Assembly (NCBI RefSeq): GCF_959020145.1 | Contig: NZ_CAUEQY010000001.1 | Location: 1 to 64,000 of the forward strand | Origin: an uncultured Bifidobacterium sp. | GTDB lineage: Bacteria > Actinomycetota > Actinomycetes > Actinomycetales > Bifidobacteriaceae | DNA length: 64,000 nt | Reading direction: 5' to 3' | Shown here: positions 53,401 to 61,955 of the stretch, one piece after another | How positions within the stretch are numbered: position 1 is the first letter of the stretch | Layout of the letters: the number at the start of each line of letters is the position of its first letter | The notes under the pieces: generated by a model | Databases searched by the model: none | The model's input: the letters and a program-made list of their open reading frames with translations, nothing else | What the model was told of the DNA's origin: nothing | Program-made: the position numbers and the translations under genes

Positions 53401-56400
53401 CAACGCCAGGGGATGCCGGCGATGGACGCCTACATGGACGAGATGATGAAGAGGTTCGGCCGCGTGAGGACCGAGTACATCAACCATTGGGACAAGACGC
53501 ACCAACACCTCAAGAAGCCGGGCAACTGGGATCCGTGGCTCAAGGGACTCAAGATGGCGGAACTGGAAAGCGAGGAAGTGGCCATCAGGGAAGTGGTCGA
53601 AGCCCTCTGAGGGGAACCGACCGCGGACTGCTCGACCCGGACCGGCAGACCGCGGGATCCAATCTCGAACGCGCGAGGGCGAACGTCCACGCCATCGAGG
53701 TGCTGCGCGACCTCGACGAAAGCGGCAGAGAACCCACCGACGACGACATCCGCGCCCTCGCCGCGTACGCGGGCTGGGGCGGAGCCCAGGAGGCGTTTCA
53801 GGAGGACACCACCAGCCAGCCGTGGCTTGAGGTCAACGGCCGGCTGCGCGAACTGCTCAGCGACGAGGAATACGCCGACGCGCGCAGCAGCACGCTCACC
53901 GCGTTCTACACTCCACGGCCGTTGATCGACGCGATCTGGAACACGTTGGGCAAGGCCGGGTTCGGCCGGGATCCGAAGCATCCCGACATGGTCCTGGAAC
54001 CCGGCTGCGGAACGGGCAACTTCATCCGCTCCACTCCGGCGGGCTCATCCTACGGGTTCACCGGCATCGAGGCCGACCCGATCAGCGCCGGCATCGCACG
54101 CTACCTGTGCCCGGACGACGACATCATCGCCAACAGGATGGAACGGACCGGACTGCCCGAGAGCGCGTTCGACCTCGCCGTCGGCAACGTGCCGTACAGC
54201 GACGCGATCCGCATCGACAACACCGTCATCCACGACTGGTTCATCCGGCACAGTCTCGACACGGTGCGTCCGGGAGGCCTCGTCGCCGTGCTCACCAGCC
54301 GGTACACGCTCGACAAGAACACGACGGGCATGCGCCGCGAACTGGCCCGCAAGGCCGAACTCGTAGCCGCATGCCGTCTGCCCAGGGAGACGTTCGGCCG
54401 CCAGGCCGGCACCGAGGTGGTCTCCGACATCCTCGTTCTGCGCAAACGCGACGAGCCTTTGGCGGACGTGGACGCCGCATGGGTGGACGCCGTCGAATTC
54501 AGCCAGGGCGTCAACGCCAACAGGCTGTTCGTGGAGCACCCCGAATACGTGGCGGGCACCATGACCGTCGGATCGGGACCGTTCGGCCCGCAGATCGACG
54601 TCACCGGCACCAACGACATCGGCCGATTGGGCGAAAACGTCGAACGCATCCTCACCGGCCAGCTCGAAGCCTACGGCATCGGCCTGCACGACAGGCTCGG
54701 CGAACGCGCCAACGAGCCCATCGTCGTCCCCGACGCGACCAGGCAGACGGCCATGCGGTACACGGTCGACGAGAACGGCCACATCTGGTACGGCAACATG
54801 TACGGGCAGGTCGTGCCCGCGCACTCCCGCGTTAGGAACGGCGGCGACGAGCGCATGGCCGCCATGCTGCGCCTGCGCGACCGGACCGAACGGCTGCTCT
54901 CCAGCGAACGCGACCCGGAGACCGACGACGAGACCGTGGCCCAAGGCATCAGGGACCTCGACCAGGCGTACGACCGGTTCGTCGAATCCTACGGCCGGCT
55001 CAACTCCAAAGAGAACCTGCGCGTGTTCGACCCGAACGCCACGGACGCGAGCCTGAACCAGCTGTACGCGTTGGAGAAGACCAACGCCGACGGGTTCGAA
55101 GCCAAGGGAGACACGCTCTCCAAAAGGGTCGTCACGCCGACACCGCCCATGCCCGACCATGTGGACGAGCCCGTGGAGGCGCTGTCCATCAGCCTCGACC
55201 GCATGGGGCACGTGGACCTCGACCTGATAGGCCGGCTGCTCGGCACGCGGGACACGGCCGAAACGTCCGAACGTCTCGGCGACCTCATCGTGGCAGGCCC
55301 GGACAGCGGCGAACCGGTGCCCGCCGACGAGTATCTGTCGGGAGACGTGGGCGGCAAGATCGACCATGTGGAGCGGCTGCTGCGGGACCTGGCCGGCCGG
55401 CCGGAACACGACCGGACCAATGACTGGCTCGCCCAGAACGGACTCGACGACGGTTCCCTGGAACCCGCCGTATCCGCGGAACAGGCCGTGCGGGAACTCC
55501 GCCAGTCGGGAGCATGGCAGAGCGCCACCGACCCTCTCCACACGACCAAGGCCATGGTGGAGGAAGCATGGTTCGCCGACGTGTCCGACGCCCACAACGG
55601 CCAGAAAATGGCGATGGCCTCCAAGTTCATCGACGACTGCAAGCCGGGAGTCGAACTGCTCGCCAAAAACTGGGACGCGGACAATCCCCAAGGGAACGCC
55701 TTGTTCGGAAGCGTCTTCGAGCAAGGCTGGTCGGGAGACGGCAACGGCATCGCCAACAGCACCATGCGCATGCTGTACAAGGCCGTGACCGCCGACCCGG
55801 AAGCCATCGACGACCGTGTCGTGGCGACGATCCTCAACACCCGCGACTTCCGATGGGGAGACGCGAAGGAGACCCTGCAAAAAATCACCGATCCAAGCCT
55901 GTGGAAGGTGGAGGATCTTGGCTACCGCAGGGAATCCAGATGCGACCTGCTCGCGATGGCCCGCGAGCTCCGCTCGCATCCGGAGATCTGCGAATACCTG
56001 TACTCCATGGACGTCGCACGCCTGAAAAGCCCATCCCATCACGGACGATACGACGAATACCGCCCGCTGAGTTCCATGGTCAGCGTCGAAGGACTCGGAC
56101 AATGGCGCGAACGCAGGAACGAATGGATGGAGGCCCATCCGGCGCAGGAACCCGATCCGGAACGCCTGATGGAACTGAGGAACCTGGAATCCAGGCTCAG
56201 GAAGTCGCTTCCCGACAGGCTCACCCACGATGAGATCACCGCGAAACTCGGCTCGTCATGGATTCCGGCCGGCGTGATCCGCGATTTCATGATCGACACG
56301 TTCAAGATCAGGCAACGGCCCGACATCACCGAAGGCGGCCTGCGCAGCCTTTCCGTCAGCCACGACGAGACCACCGGCAACTGGCAGGTCAAATCGTCCC

Positions 56401-59400
56401 TCAGTCCGAAACTCGACGAGACCACCATCCAGGAATACGGCCTGGGCACCGGTCCGGGACGCAACCCGTTCGAGATCGTCGCGGGAGCTCTCAACTCCAC
56501 GACCAGCAACCTCACCAAACCGGATCCGAACGATCCGACCGGGAAGAGGAAGGTCAGGGACCCGCAGGCCACGGCCATGCTCTACCAGAAACGCCACGCC
56601 GTCGAACAGGCATTCACCGAATGGGTGTGGAACGACCCGGACCGCACGCGCATGCTTGAGAACGTGTACAACCAGCGGTTCAACCGAATCCGTCCACGCG
56701 AATACGACGGCTCCTATCTCACGTTCCCCGGCATCAGCAGCGACATCGACCTGTACGGCCACCAGCGCAAAGCCGTCGCGAGGATCCTGCAATCCGAGGA
56801 AGGCACGCTCATCGCCCACGTCGTGGGCGCCGGCAAGACGTTCACCGGCGTGGCCGCATGCCATGAGGCGAAACGTCTCGGCAAGGCCACCAAGCCCATG
56901 ATCGTCGTGCCGAACCATCTGACCGAACAGTGGGCCAAGGACTTCCTCACGCTCTACCCGGACGCGAACATACTCTCCATGACCGAGGCGGACGGCGCCG
57001 GCAAGGGCGCGGCACGCTTCTGGGCAAAGGTCGCCGGCGGCGACTGGGACGCGGTCATCGTCCGTCAGGACACGTTCCAACGCATGCACGTCAGTCCCGA
57101 ACGCCGGCAACGGTACTTCGACCGGCGCAAGAGCGAAATGCTCAAAAGCATCGAGACCGCGAAGACGGACGGCAACGACTTCGCCGCCAAAAAGCTGAAG
57201 GACGAGATCGGCAAGATGGAGAAGAACCTGAGCAAGACCGTCAAACAGAACGAGAAGGACCGCGCGCGCGTCGACGGCAAACTCCAGGCGCTCCGTGGCG
57301 GCGAGAACAACAAGGACTGGATCGACTTCGAGGACCTTGGCGTGGACATGCTGTTCGTGGACGAGGCCCACCAATACAAGAACCTCGCCATCGCGACCAC
57401 GATCAGCGTGCCCGGCGTGGACGTCGCGGCCGCGCAGAAATGCGAGGACCTGTTCGACAAGTGCGAATACCTGCGCGATCAGGGCAGGGGAGCGAACATC
57501 GTGTTCGCGACCGGCACGCCCGTGTCCAATTCCATGGCCGAACTGTACAACATGCAACGCTATCTAGCCCCAGGCCTGCTCAAGGCCCAGGGCGTGGAGG
57601 CGTTCACCAGCTGGGCCAACACGTACGGCAGCATCGTCGAAAGCGTCGAGGTCAAGCCGGAGGGAAGCGGATACCAGATCAAACAGCGTTTCTCGAAGTT
57701 CCATAACCTGCCGGAGCTCATGAGCACGTTCCACAACTACGCGGACCTGCTGACCGCCGACAAGCTCGACCTCGACGTGCCGGACTGCGACGTCATCCCC
57801 GTCGCGGTCGAACCGACCGAATCGCAGAAAAAAGCCGTCGAAGAACTCGTGCAGCGCGCCGAAGTCGTCAGGGACGGCGGTGTCGACCCGTCCGACGACA
57901 ACATGCTCAACATCACGAACGACGGCAGGAAGGTCAGCCTCGACCCGAAGCTGCTCGACGTGTCCGACCCGGACGTCAAGCCGATGGAACACGGCAAGGT
58001 ACAGGTCTGCGCGGAGAACATCTACAGGATCTGGAAGGAGCATGCGGCCGACAAGGCCACGCAGCTCGTGTTCTGCGACTCGTCGACCACGGCGTCCGGA
58101 AAGTGGAACATCCAATCCGATCTGAAACGCCGTATCATGGAACAGGGCATCCCCGAGGACGAGATCATGTTCGCAGCCCAGGAGAAGGACCCGCAGAAGA
58201 AGCAGGCCCTGTTCGACAAGGTCCGCAAGGGCGAGGTGCGTGTGCTCATCGGCTCCACCGGAACGTTGGGCACCGGCACGAACGTGCAGGACAGGCTCTT
58301 CGCCATCCACGACCTCGACTGTCCGTGGAAGCCGGCCGAACTCGAACAGCGTCAAGGCCGTGTCCGCAGGCAGGGCAACATGTTCGACAAGGTGGAGGAC
58401 TACCGGTACGTGACCGTCGGCACATTCGACAGCTACATGTTCCAGACCGTGGAACGCAAGGCCGGGTTCATCAGCCAGATCATGAACTCCGATTCGCCCG
58501 CCCGCGAGGCGTCCGACGTGGACGACACCGTGTTGAACCTCGCGCAGATGAAGGCCCTCGCCACTGGAGACCCGAAGATCGCAGAACGCATGGAGGCCGA
58601 GAACAGGCTCACCCAGCTGACGTTGCTTAAACGAGCACACGCGGCGCAGCAGAAGTCCATCCGATTCAAGATCGACATGCAATTGCAGCCGACCGTGGAC
58701 AGTCTCGAAGTCCAGCACGCCGAAGCCGTCGACGACGAGCCGGCATTCCGGAAGGCGGCGGCATTGCGCGAAGAGTACAGGGAACGCGGCGTATGCGGCC
58801 TCGACCTCGGCAACGGCCCCATCACCGACCGGAAGCAGGCCATCCACGATCTCACCGGCATCGCCAGAAGGCTCGGACACGGACAGACGGTGGAGGCCGG
58901 CGAGTACTGCGGCATGACCGTCGTCATAGAGAACCGCGACATGAGGGTCAAAGGTCTCAACGCGTTCCATCCGGTCGTCGGTCTGAAAGACAGGCACGTC
59001 CACTGGTCCGGTAACGGCATGCCCGACATCAACAATAGCGCCGACAACGTCATCAACCAGCTCGGCAGAATCATCTCCGGCAACACCGATACCGCGCAAA
59101 GTCTTGGCGTAAGACTCGAAAACGCCAAGGCGGATCTGGACAACGCGTGGACCGCGTTGTCCAGGCCGTGGAGCGGACAGAAGGAATACGACGAGCTCAC
59201 CGACAGGATCGCCAAAATGGACATGGAGATCAAGGGGCGGCCCGCCCAACAGCAGGACGACATGGAAGACGGCATGCAGGCGGACCTAGCCGAGGCCACG
59301 TTCCGCTCCAACGGACAGGAAGGCGCTCAAACCGCGGACGACCCGTCATACCCGTCCGATTTTCCCGCCATGGACATGGACGAACCGGAAATTCCGGTCC

Positions 59401-59459
59401 CGGACCCCTGCGTAGACCCCGGCAGCGGCATGCAGGACGGGCCGGGCCTCAGCATGTGA
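50487..59459 (+). CDS. Giant DNA methylase-helicase (DarB-like/SNF2) with shared C-terminal tail (4 of 4)
   Basis: 2,990 residues. The first 900 have no named domain. At about 1050 comes SNLERARANVHAIEVLRDLD ... AYAGWGGAQEAF. An adenine-N6 methylase core has LEPGCGTGNFI (motif I) and LAVGNVPYSDAI (NPPY-like). A helicase follows: HVVGAGKTFTG (Walker A), FVDEAHQYKNL, then ATGTPVSNSMAEL and LEQRQGRVRRQGN (motif VI). The end is PEIPVPDPCVDPGSGMQDG then PGLSM. ATG 50487 has AAGGA 9 bp upstream; ATG 50469 and GTG 50460 are alternatives. Proteins of this type can protect incoming DNA from restriction. Confidence 0.85.
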   Translation: MIDENTSRQVEELYRSDDWAELRWAREHSTPQQIARHLLDPQWRNRDYNALDELVEMTHDADLSSLDEDDLETLAASGLPELRQAVIRYAGTPARLLEDMARTESNTRLLQMLVESGKLSQNAIDLCCWNQTDSRLAASMLPKASDDLLHRLSGRDWWPSRKNAVESGRLDRKDLDDMIKTENHPDVVSALIGTGEFDMDSEAEAIRRVITSPGLLTTYTNPMNRRYSLDLPRREVVRQAARTMLEHAPVGMILSMPDDDDENWRTLIDTAATEYAGELGKDMLGLIAQSEGNTQARTILAGRGFPKAAASNAERTLAASPGADGTYGFNLRLLGRLKDDVDYFLGPSHADKYLWAGSVDAQIAKLREIDGTIRPEDRPEWFTTEWIDQAEREMKDPSDNTGTALDAALSGQYAAFENAVIGYIDAHDTDAGTSENGASQFAGYEVAARDANGTPMAYRLDWFDDEGMVHEGPEATETELRSLREGIFDSPDSWDSFNTATDTPDTTAADTSGTAGTKPGHETGHGPQIVFTSLAGGHGMPEGTVELLSDDAARQVSDILDAGGTSGGRPERAAGQDRERRRENIDRLLDVLPVTMVTKDGNHQVTAEEVMAMADRTEHAADMAEEPETAAASSTDTPAEPFDWNGVDGLESGIRDWYSHEFPDDPEGGRIDPRTTFREAVESFPMGDGHDFYAVTGAVDSIVRERVFEELSKRLDCGYGTVYDAWLHHTGLDPDLLGTKSTHMRHDIEDMLGASAGSYATVDAIADHMAADRHLRSIIREADRSTAIGSRDFEKGLGSAVADHPRIGRLMDDDRFKDLIYDMVHDGRRFSTPVQDDAIVSGADAPAAEAGTQSEAGEGRDLPDSGDGLASENVAEAPEPVVAATIEAEQLAFDFDDMPSGLDSRQNRGENYSQTKLGTVSNSDSSHETEENDAKKETTRNDEHHALPVHRDQEDEVPVHGGAHAGTAQGAPTPGDAGDGRLHGRDDEEVRPREDRVHQPLGQDAPTPQEAGQLGSVAQGTQDGGTGKRGSGHQGSGRSPLRGTDRGLLDPDRQTAGSNLERARANVHAIEVLRDLDESGREPTDDDIRALAAYAGWGGAQEAFQEDTTSQPWLEVNGRLRELLSDEEYADARSSTLTAFYTPRPLIDAIWNTLGKAGFGRDPKHPDMVLEPGCGTGNFIRSTPAGSSYGFTGIEADPISAGIARYLCPDDDIIANRMERTGLPESAFDLAVGNVPYSDAIRIDNTVIHDWFIRHSLDTVRPGGLVAVLTSRYTLDKNTTGMRRELARKAELVAACRLPRETFGRQAGTEVVSDILVLRKRDEPLADVDAAWVDAVEFSQGVNANRLFVEHPEYVAGTMTVGSGPFGPQIDVTGTNDIGRLGENVERILTGQLEAYGIGLHDRLGERANEPIVVPDATRQTAMRYTVDENGHIWYGNMYGQVVPAHSRVRNGGDERMAAMLRLRDRTERLLSSERDPETDDETVAQGIRDLDQAYDRFVESYGRLNSKENLRVFDPNATDASLNQLYALEKTNADGFEAKGDTLSKRVVTPTPPMPDHVDEPVEALSISLDRMGHVDLDLIGRLLGTRDTAETSERLGDLIVAGPDSGEPVPADEYLSGDVGGKIDHVERLLRDLAGRPEHDRTNDWLAQNGLDDGSLEPAVSAEQAVRELRQSGAWQSATDPLHTTKAMVEEAWFADVSDAHNGQKMAMASKFIDDCKPGVELLAKNWDADNPQGNALFGSVFEQGWSGDGNGIANSTMRMLYKAVTADPEAIDDRVVATILNTRDFRWGDAKETLQKITDPSLWKVEDLGYRRESRCDLLAMARELRSHPEICEYLYSMDVARLKSPSHHGRYDEYRPLSSMVSVEGLGQWRERRNEWMEAHPAQEPDPERLMELRNLESRLRKSLPDRLTHDEITAKLGSSWIPAGVIRDFMIDTFKIRQRPDITEGGLRSLSVSHDETTGNWQVKSSLSPKLDETTIQEYGLGTGPGRNPFEIVAGALNSTTSNLTKPDPNDPTGKRKVRDPQATAMLYQKRHAVEQAFTEWVWNDPDRTRMLENVYNQRFNRIRPREYDGSYLTFPGISSDIDLYGHQRKAVARILQSEEGTLIAHVVGAGKTFTGVAACHEAKRLGKATKPMIVVPNHLTEQWAKDFLTLYPDANILSMTEADGAGKGAARFWAKVAGGDWDAVIVRQDTFQRMHVSPERRQRYFDRRKSEMLKSIETAKTDGNDFAAKKLKDEIGKMEKNLSKTVKQNEKDRARVDGKLQALRGGENNKDWIDFEDLGVDMLFVDEAHQYKNLAIATTISVPGVDVAAAQKCEDLFDKCEYLRDQGRGANIVFATGTPVSNSMAELYNMQRYLAPGLLKAQGVEAFTSWANTYGSIVESVEVKPEGSGYQIKQRFSKFHNLPELMSTFHNYADLLTADKLDLDVPDCDVIPVAVEPTESQKKAVEELVQRAEVVRDGGVDPSDDNMLNITNDGRKVSLDPKLLDVSDPDVKPMEHGKVQVCAENIYRIWKEHAADKATQLVFCDSSTTASGKWNIQSDLKRRIMEQGIPEDEIMFAAQEKDPQKKQALFDKVRKGEVRVLIGSTGTLGTGTNVQDRLFAIHDLDCPWKPAELEQRQGRVRRQGNMFDKVEDYRYVTVGTFDSYMFQTVERKAGFISQIMNSDSPAREASDVDDTVLNLAQMKALATGDPKIAERMEAENRLTQLTLLKRAHAAQQKSIRFKIDMQLQPTVDSLEVQHAEAVDDEPAFRKAAALREEYRERGVCGLDLGNGPITDRKQAIHDLTGIARRLGHGQTVEAGEYCGMTVVIENRDMRVKGLNAFHPVVGLKDRHVHWSGNGMPDINNSADNVINQLGRIISGNTDTAQSLGVRLENAKADLDNAWTALSRPWSGQKEYDELTDRIAKMDMEIKGRPAQQQDDMEDGMQADLAEATFRSNGQEGAQTADDPSYPSDFPAMDMDEPEIPVPDPCVDPGSGMQDGPGLSM
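53308..53610 (+). CDS. TnpV-like small gene nested in another frame of the giant gene
   Basis: 100 residues from ATG 53308 with AAGGAG upstream. MRYLFMAEHMPEQLKELQRQ then AMDAYMDEMMKRFGRVRTEY and a helical tail resemble the transposon-associated TnpV family. The surrounding frame of the giant gene stays open for the same 400 bp but reads His/Asp/Glu-rich filler there. An AT-rich stretch with aattag...ctaatt (53233-53253) precedes it. Looks like a small insertion that kept the host frame. Confidence 0.5.
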   Translation: MTNITHCPYTGIKKMRYLFMAEHMPEQLKELQRQGMPAMDAYMDEMMKRFGRVRTEYINHWDKTHQHLKKPGNWDPWLKGLKMAELESEEVAIREVVEAL

Positions 59460-59495
59460 CCTCGTCGATGAGACCGAAGGCGTGAGGAAGAGAAA

Positions 59496-59534
59496 CGGGT
59501 CGGAAGGGATTGACGCTCCCTTCCGACCCGTTTT
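59496..59534 (+). terminator. Terminator of the giant-gene operon
   Basis: 14-bp perfect stem cgggtcggaaggga / tcccttccgacccg with a 7-nt loop and TTTT. It lies 37 bp after the giant gene's stop. Confidence 0.88.
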
Positions 59535-59544
59535 CCGATATCGG
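59535..59544. promoter_or_regulatory. CCGATATCGG site upstream of 59594
   Basis: Perfect ccgatatcgg immediately after the operon terminator and 50 bp before the next ATG, the position expected of a promoter-proximal operator. Confidence 0.55.
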
Positions 59545-59593
59545 CGGACTCGCACGTGAACCGGATGGAACGACACAAGAAAGGACTCCACCG

Positions 59594-59977
59594 ATGTCCG
59601 AAACGGAGCAGGTAAGAACGGAAATAGAAGACATCCGAGCCCGTTCCGACGATCTTGCGGATGTCTTCGACGGGGTTTCAGAGGGCGTGCCGATGGTCGG
59701 AAACGTGGGAAAGACGCGTAGCGAAAACGAGGTGTTCATTCCGGACACGCTGCATTGCACCGTTCTGGTGAAAACCACGGACGCCACGTATATGGGCAGG
59801 ACATTCAAACGGATCTACCGGCTTGGCGTCAATTCTGCGGAAGCTCCCCTCAAGAAAAGGGAGGCGTTGGAATTTTCCGACTGTTCGCCGGACAATCCCG
59901 TACCGGGCCATATCGTCGACTCCATCGGTCCGGTCGCGCAGGCCAACGGTCCCGACGGTCTGGAATTCATACTGTGA
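59594..59977 (+). CDS. Unknown protein
   Basis: 127 residues. Acidic helical start (SETEQVRTEIEDIRARSDDL) then a mostly beta middle (FIPDTLHCTVLVKTTDAT ... GRTFKRIYRLG). ATG 59594 has AAAGGACTCC upstream and a CCGATATCGG site 50 bp further up. The stop overlaps the next GTG (GTGA). No family recognised. Confidence 0.55.
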   Translation: MSETEQVRTEIEDIRARSDDLADVFDGVSEGVPMVGNVGKTRSENEVFIPDTLHCTVLVKTTDATYMGRTFKRIYRLGVNSAEAPLKKREALEFSDCSPDNPVPGHIVDSIGPVAQANGPDGLEFIL

Positions 59978-60111
59978 CGCGTGCCGCAGGGGAAGACCGG
60001 AAGGAACCGGCCACAGGCGGGGAGCTCAAGGAATTCTGGAACAGGGCGAAACGTCGGATGGTCCGAAGGGAATTCGAAAAACTCAGACCGCCATCCAACG
60101 CCCTCCAATAG
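59974..60111 (+). CDS. 45-residue basic protein, GTG start
   Basis: GTG 59974 overlaps the previous stop. The peptide (TGGELKEFWNRAKRRMVRRE ... RPPSNALQ) is Arg/Lys-rich and helical. Supported by the overlap and composition only. A hairpin (tcccccatcg / cgattggggga) follows before the next gene. Confidence 0.4.
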   Translation: MTRAAGEDRKEPATGGELKEFWNRAKRRMVRREFEKLRPPSNALQ

Positions 60112-60223
60112 GCCGATCCGCCACAAGACCAATAAAAATGTCTCCGCTTCCCCCATCGGAAACCGTAAGGACGATTGGGGGAGACGGGCAAAACAAAAAT
60201 ACAACGACAAAAGGAGAGAAAAC

Positions 60224-60868
60224 ATGGCCGAAACCGCACAGACCATGACCGAATTCACGTACGCGCCGGGCGAGAAGAACATTATCGGCGACCGTTTCAG
60301 CCCCAGCGTGGTGATCTTCTGGCTCAAGACCTCAGTCGCCGCGTCCAGCACGCGCGTGCAGTACAAGGCGCCGAACACCTTGTTCGGACTGATCCCGTTG
60401 GGAGCGTCCACCAAGACCATTCCGCTGCGCAACATCGCCAGCGTCGACACGAACACGAAATTTAACCTCGGAAGCCTCGTGTGGGGTCTGATTTTCCTGT
60501 TCGTCGGCTTCGGCATGTTCGACTCGAACGCCCTGGTCGCCATTGTCTGCCTGCTCGTCGCCGCGGCCAACCTCGCCAACGTCATGAGCGCCAGCCTCGT
60601 CTTCCACGATCCGTCCGGCGGAGCGAACGCCATCACCGTGAGCATCCTCGAAAAGGACAAGCTCATGAAGCTCGCGCAGGAGATCCAGGCCCGCGTGTTC
60701 ACGGACGCGGACCAGCTGCGCCACGAGGAAAGCATGCACATGGCCGAGAAGCAGTACACCGCGCAGACCAACAGCGTGCTCATCCAACAGCAGATGCTCG
60801 CCAATCAGCAGGCGCAAGCCGTACAGCAGGCTCCGACGCAGTCCGAGCAAACCCAGCAGGGCGAGTGA
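60224..60868 (+). CDS. Membrane protein with PH-like (YokE-type) region
   Basis: 214 residues. A cytoplasmic beta-rich part (IIGDRFSPSVVIFWLKTSVA then KTIPLRNIASVDTNTKFNLG) resembles bacterial PH domains, followed by two membrane helices (LVWGLIFLFVGFGMFDSNA, AIVCLLVAAANLANVMSAS) and a Gln/Glu/Met-rich C-terminal tail. AAGGAGAG precedes ATG 60224. Confidence 0.6.
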   Translation: MAETAQTMTEFTYAPGEKNIIGDRFSPSVVIFWLKTSVAASSTRVQYKAPNTLFGLIPLGASTKTIPLRNIASVDTNTKFNLGSLVWGLIFLFVGFGMFDSNALVAIVCLLVAAANLANVMSASLVFHDPSGGANAITVSILEKDKLMKLAQEIQARVFTDADQLRHEESMHMAEKQYTAQTNSVLIQQQMLANQQAQAVQQAPTQSEQTQQGE

Positions 60869-60912
60869 CATCATCCGAAAACCCGAAACGGGAACAGGAA
60901 CGAAGAAATTGA

Positions 60913-60970
60913 ACCGCACTCCGATTGTTCGGACTGAAGAAATTCAGATTCGACGATCGGGGTGCGGTCC
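60913..60970 (+). terminator. Long hairpin terminator
   Basis: Outer arms accgcactccgat (60913) and atcggggtgcggt with a nested TCGGACTGAA / TTCAGATTCGA helix, then cctttc. It closes the 59.6-60.9 kb gene set. Confidence 0.7.
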
Positions 60971-60976
60971 TTTCAT

Positions 60977-61080
60977 ATGCGTGAGGTTCGAAGGAGATGT
61001 TACGACGACGGATTCCGGCGTGATGCGCTGGAACTCATCAAGGCCGGAGCCGGCAAAGACACACACGACAACGACACCGA
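60977..61080 (+). pseudogene. Fragment of an IS3-type OrfA
   Basis: MREVRRRCYDDGFRRDALEL then IKAGAGKD matches the start of IS3/IS150-type OrfA (RYDDEFRRDALxLI), but the rest of the HTH (GVSKxTVxxW) is absent, replaced by unrelated sequence. Likely a remnant. The following 200 bp hold nothing recognised. Confidence 0.35.
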
Positions 61081-61278
61081 GTTCGCCCGGCACGCCCGGT
61101 CGCGTGACAAGCTGGGAATGGATACGTGCTTCGTCTACCCGTACTCCAGCTGGCGGCGGGAAAACAACGGGAACAGGAACGGCGTTGCATTTCTAACTAG
61201 ACACCGGGGGTCGAGATGGGACGGAGCATGTGATATATTTCAATTGACACGAGACATTTATTGGCTAGGAGTATCCAC

Positions 61279-61434
61279 ATGATTACCGTTGCGGCTGGCG
61301 TCAAGGCGATGCCGGCATACGTCCCTCCGAAGGACGGGAAACCTCGCAACCAAGTGGACGCCAAATGGATGAAGCTCGCGAAAGCATCCTCCAGGAAGAA
61401 CAGGCGTGGACGGGCTCAGTGCGTTTCCGAATGA
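61279..61434 (+). CDS. 51-residue basic protein coupled to the GNAT gene
   Basis: ATG 61279 with AGGAGTATCC upstream. It encodes TVAAGVKAMPAYVPPKDGKP then KLAKASSRKNRRGRAQ, 51 residues, Lys/Arg-rich. The stop overlaps the GNAT start (ATGA at 61431). The RBS and overlap support it; the function is unknown. An antitoxin role would be the analogy to GNAT toxin modules. Confidence 0.5.
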   Translation: MITVAAGVKAMPAYVPPKDGKPRNQVDAKWMKLAKASSRKNRRGRAQCVSE

Positions 61435-61955
61435 TAAGCAGCAGGATCTGCGGGCCGGACGACCAGCTCGCCGTCCGAAGATTCGTGTGCTGCGGAGCGG
61501 GGGCACCCGAATACGCGATGGACGTCCAACGGTATATCAGAGGTCTTGACCTGAAAGAGAATGCGGACGATGTTCTGCGCATGGCCCTGTATTGCGAAGG
61601 TGATTCCGACGTACTCGCATTCTGCGAGTTCGGATGGATAGGGTCTTCGGACGCGTACGCGATTTCGTATATAGCCACGGCCTTGTCCGAGCAGTGCAAC
61701 GGTCTTGGCGGTATGCTGCTCGCCACGGTCCTTAGATGGGTCGGCAATGATTCGGCGGTCACGGGACGCGACCCGTACATCATGACCCAGATAAATCCAG
61801 ACAACCACGCGAGCATGCGCCTGTTCAAGGCGTATGGGTTCTCCGACGAGGGCGCCGATGAGGATGATCCCGAATACCACATATGGTCAAGGAACGTCGA
61901 AAGGTTCAGAACCGATAAGCTATGGCTGTCCCAGCTAACGCAGGTCACCGAATGA
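61431..61955 (+). CDS. GNAT-family N-acetyltransferase
   Basis: 174 residues. GNAT motif A: AISYIATALSEQCNGLGGML (Q-x-x-G-x-G/A), then VLRWVGNDSA and TQINPDNHASMRLFKAYGFS (motif B, N-x-x-S...F-x-x-x-G-F). ATG 61431 overlaps the small upstream gene; ATG 61365 is the alternative. Because of the coupled basic peptide, an AtaT/TacT-like toxin role is possible, though ribosome-targeting cannot be told from housekeeping acetylation. Confidence 0.8.
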   Translation: MISSRICGPDDQLAVRRFVCCGAGAPEYAMDVQRYIRGLDLKENADDVLRMALYCEGDSDVLAFCEFGWIGSSDAYAISYIATALSEQCNGLGGMLLATVLRWVGNDSAVTGRDPYIMTQINPDNHASMRLFKAYGFSDEGADEDDPEYHIWSRNVERFRTDKLWLSQLTQVTE

